From Streptomyces sp. NBC_00271 (GTDB lineage: Bacteria; Actinomycetota; Actinomycetes; Streptomycetales; Streptomycetaceae): DNA of 64,000 bases. The translations under genes and the position numbers were made by a program. Below the pieces are notes generated by a model that worked only from the letters and a program-made list of their open reading frames with translations, was not told where the DNA came from and did no database searches. The first letter of the stretch is position 1; the number at the start of each line of letters is the position of its first letter. The stretch spans positions 6,882,001 through 6,946,000 of the forward strand of contig NZ_CP108070.1 in the NCBI RefSeq assembly GCF_036178845.1, written 5' to 3'. Below, piece after piece: positions 55,015 to 63,612 of this stretch.

Positions 55015-56478
55015 TCAGCGGCCGAGCTGGAGGTAGGGCTCCAGGGCCTGCAGCCGGGTGTGGTTGTCCGGGTGGGTGGTCAGCAGCCTGGCCAGGCCGC
55101 CCGGTTCCTTGAGCTGTTTGCCCTGCGCCGCGGCCTGCGCCTTCACGGCGTCCTCCTGGGCCTGGAAGTGGTACAGGACCTGTGCCAGCTGGGGCGCGAA
55201 GCCGAGGTCCGCCGCCTGCCGGTCGGCACGCAGCTCGCCCTGGCGACCCACGTAGGCGAGCAGATAGGGGGCGACGACGAGCGGCACGGTGATGTACCAG
55301 GCGGCGACGAACCCGCCGATCACGAACATCCCGATGAAGAGGTAGACCATCCCGGTCGCGGCGAGCGAGAAGACGCTCGCGACCCGGATCGCGATCCTGG
55401 CGATGCCCCGCATGAAGGCCCAGGCGATCCGGCCGGGCAGCGAGTACCAGTAGCCAAGCAGGCCCGTCCAGGCGTGACCGCCGGTGTGGTGGCCGAGTTC
55501 ATGGGCGAGTACGGCGGCGAGGTTGCTGCTGGGGATCTCGTTCAGCGCGTACGTCGTGACGCCGACGACATGGCCGGCGGCCGCCACGGCGTTCAGGTCC
55601 GTGCTGTTCTCCACCATCAGCTCGTACGTGTGCGCCTCGATGCCCGCTCGGGCGGTGACCTCGCGCCAGATCGGCTCCAGACGGGCCCGCTCCTCGGCGA
55701 GCGGCGCCCTGAGCTTCATCACGTGCCGGGCGAAGGCCAGCTCGGTGGGCCGGTGGAAGACGAGCGCCCCGGAGGCCAGCCAGGCGAGGATGACCAGCCA
55801 GCCCATGGCCGTGCCGAGTATTCCCACGGCGAACGCGGCGACCACGGCGAGGCTGACCAGGAAGCCCGGCACCTGGACCGCCAGCTGCCCGATCGCGGTG
55901 GCGTCGGCACCGCGCTGGTGCGCGGCCACGTGGATGCGGGAGCCCGCGTGACGGTAGTCGAGGTCGTCGGGTGCGGGGGCCTCCGGCGGTGTTGCGGGTG
56001 TGGGGGCGGGGGGCGTCTGCTGCGGGATGTACGGCGGTGCGGTGGCAGTGGGCTGCGGGCCGTTCGGGTACGTGGGCGTGGCCCCCGGGTAGGCGGGCGG
56101 CGCCGCGGGGTACGAAGGTGCGGCCCCGGCCCCCGGGTACTGGGGTGCGCCGCCCGGATAGGACGGGGGCGCGGGGGTCTGCGGGTACGCGGGCGGAACG
56201 GCGGCTCCGGGGTACGGGGGCGAGGGGGCGGCGGCTCCGGGGTACGGGGGCGGGGGAGCGCCGGCCCCGGGGTACGGGGGCGAGGGGGCGGTGGCCCCGG
56301 GGTACGGGGGCGAGGGGGCGGTGGCCCCGGGGTACGGGGGCGAGGGGGCGGTGGCCCCGGGGTACGGAGGTGGGGGCGAGGCGGCCCCGGGGTACGGGGG
56401 CGAGGGTGTGCCCGGGTATGGGGGGTCCGGGTAGACGGGGCCGGGCTCCGGGGCAGCCGGGTCTGGTGGGTAGGACAA
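55015..56478 (-). CDS. M48 family zinc metallopeptidase with Pro/Tyr-rich N-terminal region
   Basis: A 487-residue membrane protein. Residues 1-165 are a low-complexity PPYPGATAPS-type repeat tract. About four hydrophobic helices then flank the peptidase, with VLAHELGHHTGGHAW (zinc HExxH at ~326-330) and the third ligand Glu in RQGELRADRQAADLG (~415). It resembles HtpX/Ste24-type peptidases that degrade membrane proteins. It is the last gene of a minus-strand operon, 26 nt after the PycTM-like gene. Whether it belongs to the putative immune system or is a housekeeping neighbour cannot be decided from sequence. Confidence 0.88.
   Translation of the reverse strand: MSYPPDPAAPEPGPVYPDPPYPGTPSPPYPGAASPPPPYPGATAPSPPYPGATAPSPPYPGATAPSPPYPGAGAPPPPYPGAAAPSPPYPGAAVPPAYPQTPAPPSYPGGAPQYPGAGAAPSYPAAPPAYPGATPTYPNGPQPTATAPPYIPQQTPPAPTPATPPEAPAPDDLDYRHAGSRIHVAAHQRGADATAIGQLAVQVPGFLVSLAVVAAFAVGILGTAMGWLVILAWLASGALVFHRPTELAFARHVMKLRAPLAEERARLEPIWREVTARAGIEAHTYELMVENSTDLNAVAAAGHVVGVTTYALNEIPSSNLAAVLAHELGHHTGGHAWTGLLGYWYSLPGRIAWAFMRGIARIAIRVASVFSLAATGMVYLFIGMFVIGGFVAAWYITVPLVVAPYLLAYVGRQGELRADRQAADLGFAPQLAQVLYHFQAQEDAVKAQAAAQGKQLKEPGGLARLLTTHPDNHTRLQALEPYLQLGR
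56205..56410. repeat. 30-bp in-frame minisatellite in the M48 gene
   Basis: GGTACGGGGG or a close variant recurs at 56211, 56241, 56271, 56301, 56331, 56361 and 56391, exactly every 30 bp. Each unit encodes ten residues, PPYPGATAPS or a variant. Copy number is likely to differ among strains. Confidence 0.9.
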
Positions 56479-56504
56479 GGTGGGGCTCCTTCAGGATGGG
56501 GACG

Positions 56505-57008
56505 TCAGCCGATGAGCAGCCCGGCGGGAAGCAGCACCGTGCCCGCGCAGAAGGCGATCAGGCCGGTACGGATCCACTGGTGCTTGCGGGCGGCGATGCG
56601 GCTGGTCTCGGTGAGCGCCGCGGTGAGTCCGGCGGCGGGGTCGCGGTCGGTGTCGGCGAGAGCGGTCGCCAACTGACCTTCACGTACGGCTTGTTGGATG
56701 TCGCCGAAGAAACAGAGGGGCCGGCCCGGGGCCCATGAACTGGCGCGGTACCGGGGCAGCACCGCGAGCAGCAGCGCGAACAGGGCGAAGGCGAGGGCCA
56801 GGGCGCCGCTCCACCAGACGGCCGTACCGGGTGCGGAGAGCGAGCTCGGTGACCAGTTCCGCCCGGCCAGCAGCCCGCTGAACACCCCCGCCGTCATCCC
56901 GAGCGCCGCCACGAGCACGGACGCCTTGCTGTCGGCCCGGGCGATCTCGCCCCGCAGCTCCTCCAACAGCCGTTCGGCGGTTCCGGTGCCGGGAGCGGTG
57001 GTGGTCAC
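56505..57008 (-). CDS. PycTM-like membrane effector (Pycsar effector family, DUF5706)
   Basis: A 167-residue protein from GTG 57008, which overlaps the upstream stop as GTGA. ARADSKASVLVAALGMTAGV (residues ~23-42) is the conserved ADxKA start of the first membrane helix; a second helix ends with LLAVLPRYR. The conserved CFFGDI (99-104) and a Lys (K142) precede a third helix. This matches the family of Pycsar TM effectors, which depolarise or perforate the membrane when cyclic pyrimidine nucleotides bind. A class III cyclase lies in the same operon. The call rests on pattern recognition. Confidence 0.75.
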   Translation of the reverse strand: MTTTAPGTGTAERLLEELRGEIARADSKASVLVAALGMTAGVFSGLLAGRNWSPSSLSAPGTAVWWSGALALAFALFALLLAVLPRYRASSWAPGRPLCFFGDIQQAVREGQLATALADTDRDPAAGLTAALTETSRIAARKHQWIRTGLIAFCAGTVLLPAGLLIG

Positions 57009-58363
57009 TCCGGGCCCGTCTCGGAGGACTCCGGCGCTGGGGGCGAGGGCGGGCGCGGCGGATAGGCGGAGGGCGCGGGCGGGATGACGGGCGTGGGAGC
57101 CACGGCCGGGGGCGGCGGGGCCTGGTCGTACGGGTTCCCGGCGGCGGGCGCGGCCGGGGGCTCGGCCTGGTACGGCCCCGGCGGCACGGTTCCGGGCGCG
57201 GGCGGGACGTACGGCTGGTGGGACACGGGCGGCCCCGGCGGGGGGTAGGGGGCGCCCGGTACGCCGCCGGGGACCGGAGCGCCGCCGTAGGGCTGGGCGG
57301 CGGCCCCGTACGGCGGTGGGGGGTTGTACGGCTGCGGCTGCGAGGGGTCGTACGGCTGCTGCGGTACGCCCCCGGGCGGCGGCGCCGGTCGGCCGGGAAC
57401 CGGGGGCTGTGGCGGGGGCTCCTGGCGGCTGTTGAGTTCCTTGACGACGCGCAGGGTGGAGCGGGCCGACTCGGCCTTCTGATAGTCCTCCAGGGTGTCT
57501 CCGGCGATCAGTTCCAGCTGGCTCTCGATGGCGGAGAGCTGGTCCTTCTGGAGGGCGCCGATGACCATCCGGGTGTCCTCGGGGTGCGCGGCGAGGTGGA
57601 AGGCCCACTGGGCGACACCCCCGTGTTGCAGGTGGTGCTGGTAGAAGGCGATCTTCTGGGCCATCAGCTCCTGCGACTGGTACTGGCGCAGCACCTCCAG
57701 CTCGTGCAGCTGCTGGGCCTGGCGCAGCCGGTACTCGTGCTCGGGGTCGAGCATGTCGGCCTCGTAGCGCAGCGCCCGTTTGCGCCGTCTGTGCGCGATC
57801 GCGTCGTCGTCCAGGCGCAGCCGCACCGCGCACGTGACCGCGAGCCCGATGCCGTCGGCGAAGACGCCGCTCTCGACCGCGTACTGGACCTCGGCCTCGG
57901 CGTCCCGGCTGTCCTCGATGGAGAACCGGCGGCTGACCGGTCGCGCCAGCTGGTGGAGTTCACGGGTGAGCCGCGTGGGCACATCGCGTTCGCCGCCGGC
58001 CACGTACGCGATCGGGTCCGAGACGCGCCAGGTCAGATCGGCGATGGCGCCGAACGAGAACGCGTCGTCGTCGCTGGGCAGTTCGAGTTCCAGCTGGACC
58101 GGGTGGCTGCCCATGTCGACCTCGTAGACCGAGGTGTAGCGGCGGGTCGCGGCGTCCGTGCGGCTCGGCCGGTGCGGGGGCATGTACGCGTCGTAGCCGC
58201 CGCCCGCGGTGGCGAACACCAGTGCGTGGTCGATCGCGGAGACCGGCCGCCGGGCCGTGTAGTCGAAACGGGAGATCGGCCGCACGGTGAGCACCGGGTC
58301 GATCAGCATGGTGTGCCGGTCGGCCTGTTGCTGCCACTCCGGCGGGCGGCGGAATTCCGCCAT
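57005..58363 (-). CDS. possible SPFH/band 7-like protein with Pro-rich tail
   Basis: 452 residues from ATG 58363 (GAGGAG 7 nt upstream). Residues ~90-210 contain FSFGAIADLTWRVSDPIAYV and a long region leading to IGLAVTCAVRLRLDDDAIAH, resembling a stomatin/prohibitin-type SPFH domain, with a helical coiled-coil stretch behind it (EHEYRLRQAQQLHELEVLRQ). The last ~150 residues are Pro/Tyr-rich (PYNPPPPYGAAAQPYGG) like the N-terminus of the M48 protein two genes on. The SPFH call is tentative. It overlaps the PycTM-like gene by 4 nt and follows the NTPase-like gene by 24 nt, within one operon. Confidence 0.65.
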   Translation of the reverse strand: MAEFRRPPEWQQQADRHTMLIDPVLTVRPISRFDYTARRPVSAIDHALVFATAGGGYDAYMPPHRPSRTDAATRRYTSVYEVDMGSHPVQLELELPSDDDAFSFGAIADLTWRVSDPIAYVAGGERDVPTRLTRELHQLARPVSRRFSIEDSRDAEAEVQYAVESGVFADGIGLAVTCAVRLRLDDDAIAHRRRKRALRYEADMLDPEHEYRLRQAQQLHELEVLRQYQSQELMAQKIAFYQHHLQHGGVAQWAFHLAAHPEDTRMVIGALQKDQLSAIESQLELIAGDTLEDYQKAESARSTLRVVKELNSRQEPPPQPPVPGRPAPPPGGVPQQPYDPSQPQPYNPPPPYGAAAQPYGGAPVPGGVPGAPYPPPGPPVSHQPYVPPAPGTVPPGPYQAEPPAAPAAGNPYDQAPPPPAVAPTPVIPPAPSAYPPRPPSPPAPESSETGPE

Positions 58364-58387
58364 GGGTCAACTCCTCGTAACTCTGTG

Positions 58388-60544
58388 TCAGGCTGTCGGG
58401 ACGGGGGGACGCAGTGCGGCGAGCAGACGGTCGGCGAGGGGCGGACGCGGGCCGCCGTCCCGGCCGCGCAGGGTGCGCAGTTCGTGGCTGAGGCGTTTGT
58501 GGTCGTCCGCGGTGACGACCAGCGCGGGCAGCAGCAGCTCCAGGGCCTGGGCCGCGTCAGGGCGGCGCTCGGCCACGTACACCCAGGTGTGCAGGGCGTT
58601 CAGGGCGCCCCGGGTGTGGGCGCGGTCGCCGAGGGCGGTGCGCCAGAGGGTGGCGAGGTCACGGGCCGAGTCCGCCTGGTACATGCCGTCGCCGGCGTAC
58701 CACTCGACGAGCGCGCCCTCCTCGGCGTTGTCGCACGCCAGTACGAAGGCGCCCAGTGCCAGGGCGCGGACCGCGGGGGTGTCGTGGTGGAGCAGCCGCA
58801 CCAGCTCGGAGAGCATCTCGCCGCGCCTGAGGCCCACCGAGAGCAGCAGGGCCGTGGACTCGATCAGGTTGGCCGCCTCGGCCGGGCTGCTGTTGTCGGC
58901 GCGGGCCAGGGTCGCGAGGGCGCTCAGGGCCGGGGCCACCAGGTCCGGGCGCAGCGGCGCGAGCAGCCCGAAGGCGCGGATCGCGGTCCAGCGGCGGGCC
59001 GGGTGGGAGTCCGTGCACCACTGGGTGAGCAGGCGCAGGACGACGGGCGCGTCGAGGAGCTGGGCGAGCGTGAGGGTGTTCGCGGCGGTGACGCGGGGGC
59101 CGAACGTCTTCGACACCGCCCAGCCGTCGATCAGCAGCGCGACCGCGGAGGGCAGGTCGGCGAGCGTGAGCAGGGCGGTGGCCGCGGCGGCCCGGGTCCG
59201 TACGACGGGACGCCCGTCGCGGGCCAGCTCCCTCAGCCAGGCGATCAGCGCGGGCCGGGCCGAGGGATGTCCCGTCCACACCTCGGTGAGCAGGGCGCGC
59301 GGGGTGTTCTCCTTCCGGAAGAACGCGGTGAACTGCGGCACCGGGCCCCATTCGGTCGCCTCGTTCCGCACTTCCCCCTCGGCGCGGGCCCGCGCGAGCC
59401 GGGTCTCGGCGGCGAGCCCGAACACCGGGATCTCCGGCGGCTCCTCGGGGTGCTGCAAGCGCTGGAAGTGCACGAACAGCTTGTCCGCGAGCTCGGCCGC
59501 GAGGACGTACGGCGCCCGGTCGAAGACGGCGAGCGAGATGAGGAAGGCCTTGTCGCGCAGCGTGGACTCGGGGTCGCTCAGCCACTCCCGGCACTGCTGC
59601 TCCACGGCCGCCTGCCCGAACTCCGCGAGCCGGGCCGCGGCCGCCTCGCCGCCGTCGTAACCCGCCACCTCCTTCGCGAACTCGGCCGCCTCGGCGGGCT
59701 GATGGTGCCCCCGGGCGAGGAAGTCCCGCACCGGGGCGAGGGCGAGGAGGCCGTCGGTGTCCTGCGCGCGGTGCCTGCTCACATACGCGCGGACGACGGC
59801 CGACGCCTCCGGCGGCTGCCAGACGGAGGCGGTGGCACCCAGCAGGAAGGGCGAGTTCTCGACCGTCACCACCAGATACCCGTCGACCTTCTTGAGCTGG
59901 TCGCGGGCCGCGTAGAGATGGGTGTCGCGCAGCGGCCGGTTGCGGCTCAGCGGCAGATCGCGCAGGACGTGCCCGCCGGGTGCGGTGAGCGGGGCGCTCA
60001 GGGTCGCCGGGCTCGTCTCCGGCGAGAGGGCGTGCACGGCGGGCACGCCCAGACGGTGCAGGAGCATCAGCGCGGCGGCGTGGCGGCCGGTGGCGTGGGC
60101 GCCGGCGAGGACGAGGACGCGTTCTTCGCGGAGCCGGTCCAGGGCGGCGGCGAAGGAGGGGCTCTCGACGAAGACGGCGTCCAGGTCTTCGAGGTGGCGC
60201 CGTGGGATCTCTCCGGAGGCGTACGTCGCCGAAGCCGCCGAGCCGTGGTGGTGGATCTCCGTCTTGCCGCCCATGAACACGTCACCGGCGACCTCGCCGC
60301 CGGACACGCCGTGCTGGGCGCCGCCGACCAGACTCCCGCCGAAGGACGCGGCCGAGCCGAGGATGAACCCCGGGGTGTGCGCGAAGAGCTCGCGCTGAGC
60401 CGCGCGCGCCTCCTGCGTCCGCTCCTGTTCCGCCTCTCCTTCCGCCTCCGCGTCCTGGCGCCGGGTGTCCGGTTCGGGGGCCGGGTGTACGTCGTTCGGG
60501 GGTACGTCGTCGGGGGCCGGCGACGTGGGGGGAGGCACCGTCAC
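58388..60544 (-). CDS. NTPase/HEAT-like (NLR-like) protein with N-terminal Gly-rich signalling motif
   Basis: 718 residues from GTG 60544 (GTGA overlap with the cyclase stop). A disordered acidic start is followed at 68-93 by a Gly-rich motif also found at the cyclase C-terminus. A nucleotide-binding-like segment with a degenerate P-loop GAHATGRH (148-155, Arg instead of Lys) comes next, then KVDGYLVVTVENS. From ~330 onward it is helical and HEAT/ARM-like (RTRAAAATALLTLADLPSAV, RWTAIRAFGLLAPLRPDLVA). This layout resembles a sensor/scaffold of the NLR type; NTP hydrolysis is doubtful. Function is inferred from the neighbouring cyclase and effector. Confidence 0.72.
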   Translation of the reverse strand: MTVPPPTSPAPDDVPPNDVHPAPEPDTRRQDAEAEGEAEQERTQEARAAQRELFAHTPGFILGSAASFGGSLVGGAQHGVSGGEVAGDVFMGGKTEIHHHGSAASATYASGEIPRRHLEDLDAVFVESPSFAAALDRLREERVLVLAGAHATGRHAAALMLLHRLGVPAVHALSPETSPATLSAPLTAPGGHVLRDLPLSRNRPLRDTHLYAARDQLKKVDGYLVVTVENSPFLLGATASVWQPPEASAVVRAYVSRHRAQDTDGLLALAPVRDFLARGHHQPAEAAEFAKEVAGYDGGEAAAARLAEFGQAAVEQQCREWLSDPESTLRDKAFLISLAVFDRAPYVLAAELADKLFVHFQRLQHPEEPPEIPVFGLAAETRLARARAEGEVRNEATEWGPVPQFTAFFRKENTPRALLTEVWTGHPSARPALIAWLRELARDGRPVVRTRAAAATALLTLADLPSAVALLIDGWAVSKTFGPRVTAANTLTLAQLLDAPVVLRLLTQWCTDSHPARRWTAIRAFGLLAPLRPDLVAPALSALATLARADNSSPAEAANLIESTALLLSVGLRRGEMLSELVRLLHHDTPAVRALALGAFVLACDNAEEGALVEWYAGDGMYQADSARDLATLWRTALGDRAHTRGALNALHTWVYVAERRPDAAQALELLLPALVVTADDHKRLSHELRTLRGRDGGPRPPLADRLLAALRPPVPTA

Positions 60545-60639
60545 GCCGACTCACTCCCGGACCCGCCGAGGTGGACGTCTCCGGTGACCTGCCCGCCCGA
60601 CACGCCGTGCTGGTCGCCGCCGACGAGGCTGCCGCCGAA
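60266..60639. repeat. two 78-bp direct repeats encoding the shared Gly-rich motif
   Basis: 60266-60343 (NTPase-like gene) and 60562-60639 (cyclase gene) are similar at DNA level and in the same frame. Their translations are identical at 21 of 26 residues: both begin FGGSLVGG, continue QHGVSGG and end GDV..GG. Confidence 0.85.
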
Positions 60640-61386
60640 GGTGGGGGCGCCTCCGTCGAAGTGGAAGACGGCGCCCGCGGGAGGGGCGGAGGGCCGGGCC
60701 GCGCGGGCCTCGGGCGCCTGGGCCCCGGGCTGGTCCCGCCTCGGTGCCGGACGCTCCCCCGAGCTGGCGCCCGGCACCGAGGTTCCCCCCTTCTCACTGT
60801 GGTCGGCGTCGGCCCCCGGCACCGGGCCGTGCAGCCAGGCGCGCAGCGGGCCGTTCTTGCTGTCCACGGTCACCGCGTGGAAGTCGTCCGCGGGGATGCC
60901 CGCGTGACCGTGCCGCACGATCCCCGTGTGCACGCTCTCCGAGACGCACAGGGCGAAGTCGTCTCTCCGCTCCCGCAGGGCCGCGCGCAGCAGCTGGGCG
61001 TCGAGGAGGCGGCAGGCGTGGTTGAGGTCGGAGCCGACCCAGCCGTCGTGCTCGTCCACGGCGACGTAGCCCGTGGCGACGACGCCGCGCAGCCGGATCT
61101 GCGCCGAGCTGGACGCCATCCGGTTGACCGCGTGCAGCTGGGTGGGGACCTCGGTGAGCAGGGCGCGCAGCAGTGCGGTGACGGAGGCGTTGGCGTCGAT
61201 CAGCTCCATCACGGAGTCGCCCCGGTCGGCGCGCAGGCGCAGGCGTTCGTCGATGCCGGCGCGCTCCAGGGTGCGGTCGGCGACGTCGTACAGCATGCGC
61301 CGCAGGTACGCCTGCTCGATGTCGTCCCGGTCGCTGTACTTCTCGATGTCGAGCAACAGGATCGTCCGGCTCACGGGGTCGGTCAT
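60541..61386 (-). CDS. class III nucleotidyl cyclase with C-terminal Gly-rich motif
   Basis: 281 residues. The cyclase core has RTILLLDIEKYSDRDD with metal-binding D13, RADRGDSVMELIDA with the second Asp D57, and WVGSDLNHACRLLDA with N122 and R126 in transition-state positions, so it appears catalytically competent. About 50 disordered residues lead to a Gly-rich motif at 250-275 shared with the next gene product. First gene of the minus-strand operon. With a PycTM-like effector downstream, the product may be a cyclic pyrimidine nucleotide (cCMP/cUMP) as in Pycsar, but purine specificity cannot be excluded by eye. Confidence 0.8.
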   Translation of the reverse strand: MTDPVSRTILLLDIEKYSDRDDIEQAYLRRMLYDVADRTLERAGIDERLRLRADRGDSVMELIDANASVTALLRALLTEVPTQLHAVNRMASSSAQIRLRGVVATGYVAVDEHDGWVGSDLNHACRLLDAQLLRAALRERRDDFALCVSESVHTGIVRHGHAGIPADDFHAVTVDSKNGPLRAWLHGPVPGADADHSEKGGTSVPGASSGERPAPRRDQPGAQAPEARAARPSAPPAGAVFHFDGGAPTFGGSLVGGDQHGVSGGQVTGDVHLGGSGSESA

Positions 61387-61941
61387 GGTCGCCTTTCGCA
61401 GGTGGTGCGGCAGTGGCAGCAGAGTGGCGGGCGGGGTTGTGGTGGCGTGAGGGCGGATGACGCAGTCGGAGTGTGACGGCGTACACAGAACGGCCGGTCC
61501 CTCGCCCCCGCCGCCCCTACCCGTCCCATCCCCAGGGGCTCCGCCCCTTCGCCCCCGGCCCCCGGCGGGGTTGTGCCCCCGGCGCCCTGCCAGGGGCTGT
61601 GCCTCCGGACCTCCGCCAGAGGCTCCGCCCCCGAACCCCCGCCAGGGGCTGCGCCCCCAGGCCCCGTTTCGGCCTGAACGGTCTCGTCGTCAATCGCCGG
61701 ACGGGCTGAAAATGCGGGCCAGGACGGGCGGGGAGCGGCCCACGGCCTCCGACCTCGAACGCCGGACACCCCGAGGCTTTTAGGGGCGCGGGGAACTGCG
61801 CGACCGACCCCCACCGGCCGACAGCCGGAGAACTGCTGGCGGCCGGGGGACCCGGGGCGCAGCCCCGGCCCCCCAGGGGCGCGGGGAACTGCGCGACCAG
61901 CCCCCACCGGCCCGCAGTCGAAGTGATCCACAAGACTCACG
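61387..61941. repeat. 555-bp repeat-rich intergenic region
   Basis: No gene is supported. Two 43-bp direct copies starting AGGGGCGCGGGGAACTGCGC lie at 61782-61824 and 61875-61917. Four words of the form CAGGGGCTnnGCCCC are spread over 61530-61660. Such GC-rich elements recur in streptomycete intergenic DNA. The cyclase operon promoter should be near 61400-61470 on the minus strand. Confidence 0.7.
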
Positions 61942-62724
61942 TCACCCCCGCGCAATCCGCCGCAGCACATCCGGCCGCACGATCACCAGCGCCCGGCGCC
62001 CCGTCATCACGACCCCCCGTTCCCGCAGGTCCTTCAGCAGGCGTTGGACCATCTCGCGGGAGGCCCCCACGGACCCGGCGAGTTCCTGTTTGCTCAGGGG
62101 GACGGAGAGTTCGATGCCCTGGTCGGTGCGCCGTCCGTGCGTGCGCGCGAGGTCCAGCAGCAGGATCGCGAAGCGCTCCCGCACGCTGAGGGAGGCGAAT
62201 TCCAGGCGGCGCCGATCGGCCGCCCGGGTGCGATCAGTGGTGAGGCCGAGGAGGGCGAAGGAGACGGCGGGGAAGCGGGCGAGGAACTCGGTGAACCGGC
62301 CGCGTTCGACCGCGACCGTACGGACCGGCTCCAGGGCCGTCACGGTGGCCGACCGCGGGCGCCCGGTGAGCGCCGCGGACTCCCCGATGATGTCGCCGGG
62401 GCCGCGCAGCGCGAGCAGCGCCTCGTAGCCGTTGGAGGCGGCCGCGGTCACCTTCGTCCAGCCGTGCGTGACGAACAGGACGTGCGAGGACGGCTCGCTC
62501 TGATGCAGTAGCACCATCCGGGGCGCGAACGAGAGCTCGTGCCCGAGATCGAGCAGCGCCGAGCGGTCCTCGCTCTCCAGCCGGGCCAGGAACGGCACCC
62601 GGTCGTCGAGCCCCCCGTCGCCGGGTAAGCCCGACGAATCCCACGATCCCGGTAAGTCCGATGACCCGGATGACCCCGATGACCCGGATGCCCCGGATGA
62701 GTCCGGTGCGTGTGCTGCCGTCAT
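61942..62724 (-). CDS. Crp/Fnr-family transcriptional regulator
   Basis: 260 residues. A Ser/Gly-rich N-terminal tract encoded by 9-bp repeats (about 62660-62704) is followed by a cyclic-nucleotide-binding beta-barrel (LHQSEPSSHVLFVTHGWTKV, LRGPGDIIGESAALTGRPRS) and a C-terminal winged helix (LSKQELAGSVGASREMVQRL). GESAALTGRPRSA resembles the phosphate-binding cassette of CRP, so it may bind cNMP. It stands upstream of the cyclase operon on the same strand, though 555 bp away, which raises the possibility that it reads the cyclase product. Confidence 0.9.
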   Translation of the reverse strand: MTAAHAPDSSGASGSSGSSGSSDLPGSWDSSGLPGDGGLDDRVPFLARLESEDRSALLDLGHELSFAPRMVLLHQSEPSSHVLFVTHGWTKVTAAASNGYEALLALRGPGDIIGESAALTGRPRSATVTALEPVRTVAVERGRFTEFLARFPAVSFALLGLTTDRTRAADRRRLEFASLSVRERFAILLLDLARTHGRRTDQGIELSVPLSKQELAGSVGASREMVQRLLKDLRERGVVMTGRRALVIVRPDVLRRIARG

Positions 62725-63238
62725 GGTCCCCCGATCGCCGCAGCCGACCGATCAAGGTACTGAAGGGCACACGGCGGTGGACAGAGATTGCGCGGTACCG
62801 TCGGGGATCGGAAACTTTTGGGGACGAGCGCCCCGGGAATGCGCTAAGGCCGGCCCAACGATCACCCCGCAACGGCCCCGCCATGGCACCGCAACGCCCC
62901 ACGACCGCCTCACGACCGCCTCACGACCGCCCCGTACCGGACTCCCGTCCGACCTGCGGGAGCACCGCGCTGACGTGGCAAGAAGTCCGGCGTGTCGCCC
63001 TGGACAGCATTTGTTTTGACCGAAGTCCTTGAGGTAGGTACGCTCAGACCTTGTGCCTGGGGTGTGCCCTGGCTCGCGTGCGTGCCTTCAAACCGCAAGG
63101 CGAGCCGTAACCGGCCACCGTAATCTGCGCCCTTTTCGCCTCGCGGCGGGAGTCTGCAGCATTCGACACACCCGACCGCGTGGGTCGGAGATGTTCCAGG
63201 TTAGCTTCACCATTCGGCACACAGAAACCGGAGAAGTA
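62725..63238 (+). promoter_or_regulatory. rpsL upstream region with promoter
   Basis: No gene is seen. TTGACC (63016-63021) and TACGCT (63039-63044) are 17 bp apart, a strong vegetative-type promoter. The rpsL leader would be about 190 nt. AT-poor repeats such as CACGACCGCCTCACGACCGC occur at 62900-62935. Confidence 0.7.
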
Positions 63239-63610
63239 GTGCCTACGATCCAGCAGCTGGTCCGGAAGGGCCGGCAGGACAAGGTCGAGAAGAACAAGAC
63301 GCCCGCACTCGAGGGTTCGCCCCAGCGTCGCGGCGTCTGCACGCGTGTGTTCACGACCACCCCGAAGAAGCCGAACTCGGCCCTGCGTAAGGTCGCGCGT
63401 GTGCGTCTGACCAGCGGGATCGAGGTCACCGCTTACATTCCGGGTGAGGGACACAACCTGCAGGAGCACTCCATCGTGCTCGTGCGCGGCGGCCGTGTGA
63501 AGGACCTGCCGGGTGTTCGCTACAAGATCATCCGTGGTTCGCTCGACACCCAGGGTGTCAAGAACCGCAAGCAGGCCCGCAGCCGCTACGGCGCCAAGAA
63601 GGAGAAGTAG
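63239..63610 (+). CDS. rpsL: 30S ribosomal protein S12
   Basis: 123 residues: [40 protein letters not shown] and [19 protein letters not shown]. The lysines at the two classical streptomycin-resistance positions (KPNS and RVKDLP regions) are wild type. The GTG at 63239 follows GGAGAAG. First gene of the str operon. Confidence 0.97.
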   Translation: MPTIQQLVRKGRQDKVEKNKTPALEGSPQRRGVCTRVFTTTPKKPNSALRKVARVRLTSGIEVTAYIPGEGHNLQEHSIVLVRGGRVKDLPGVRYKIIRGSLDTQGVKNRKQARSRYGAKKEK

Positions 63611-63612
63611 AA

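Noticed and set aside
57218..60907. A 1229-codon plus-strand open frame over the cyclase operon
   Set aside because: The minus-strand genes show cyclase, PycTM-like and coupled-overlap signatures; the plus frame shows none.
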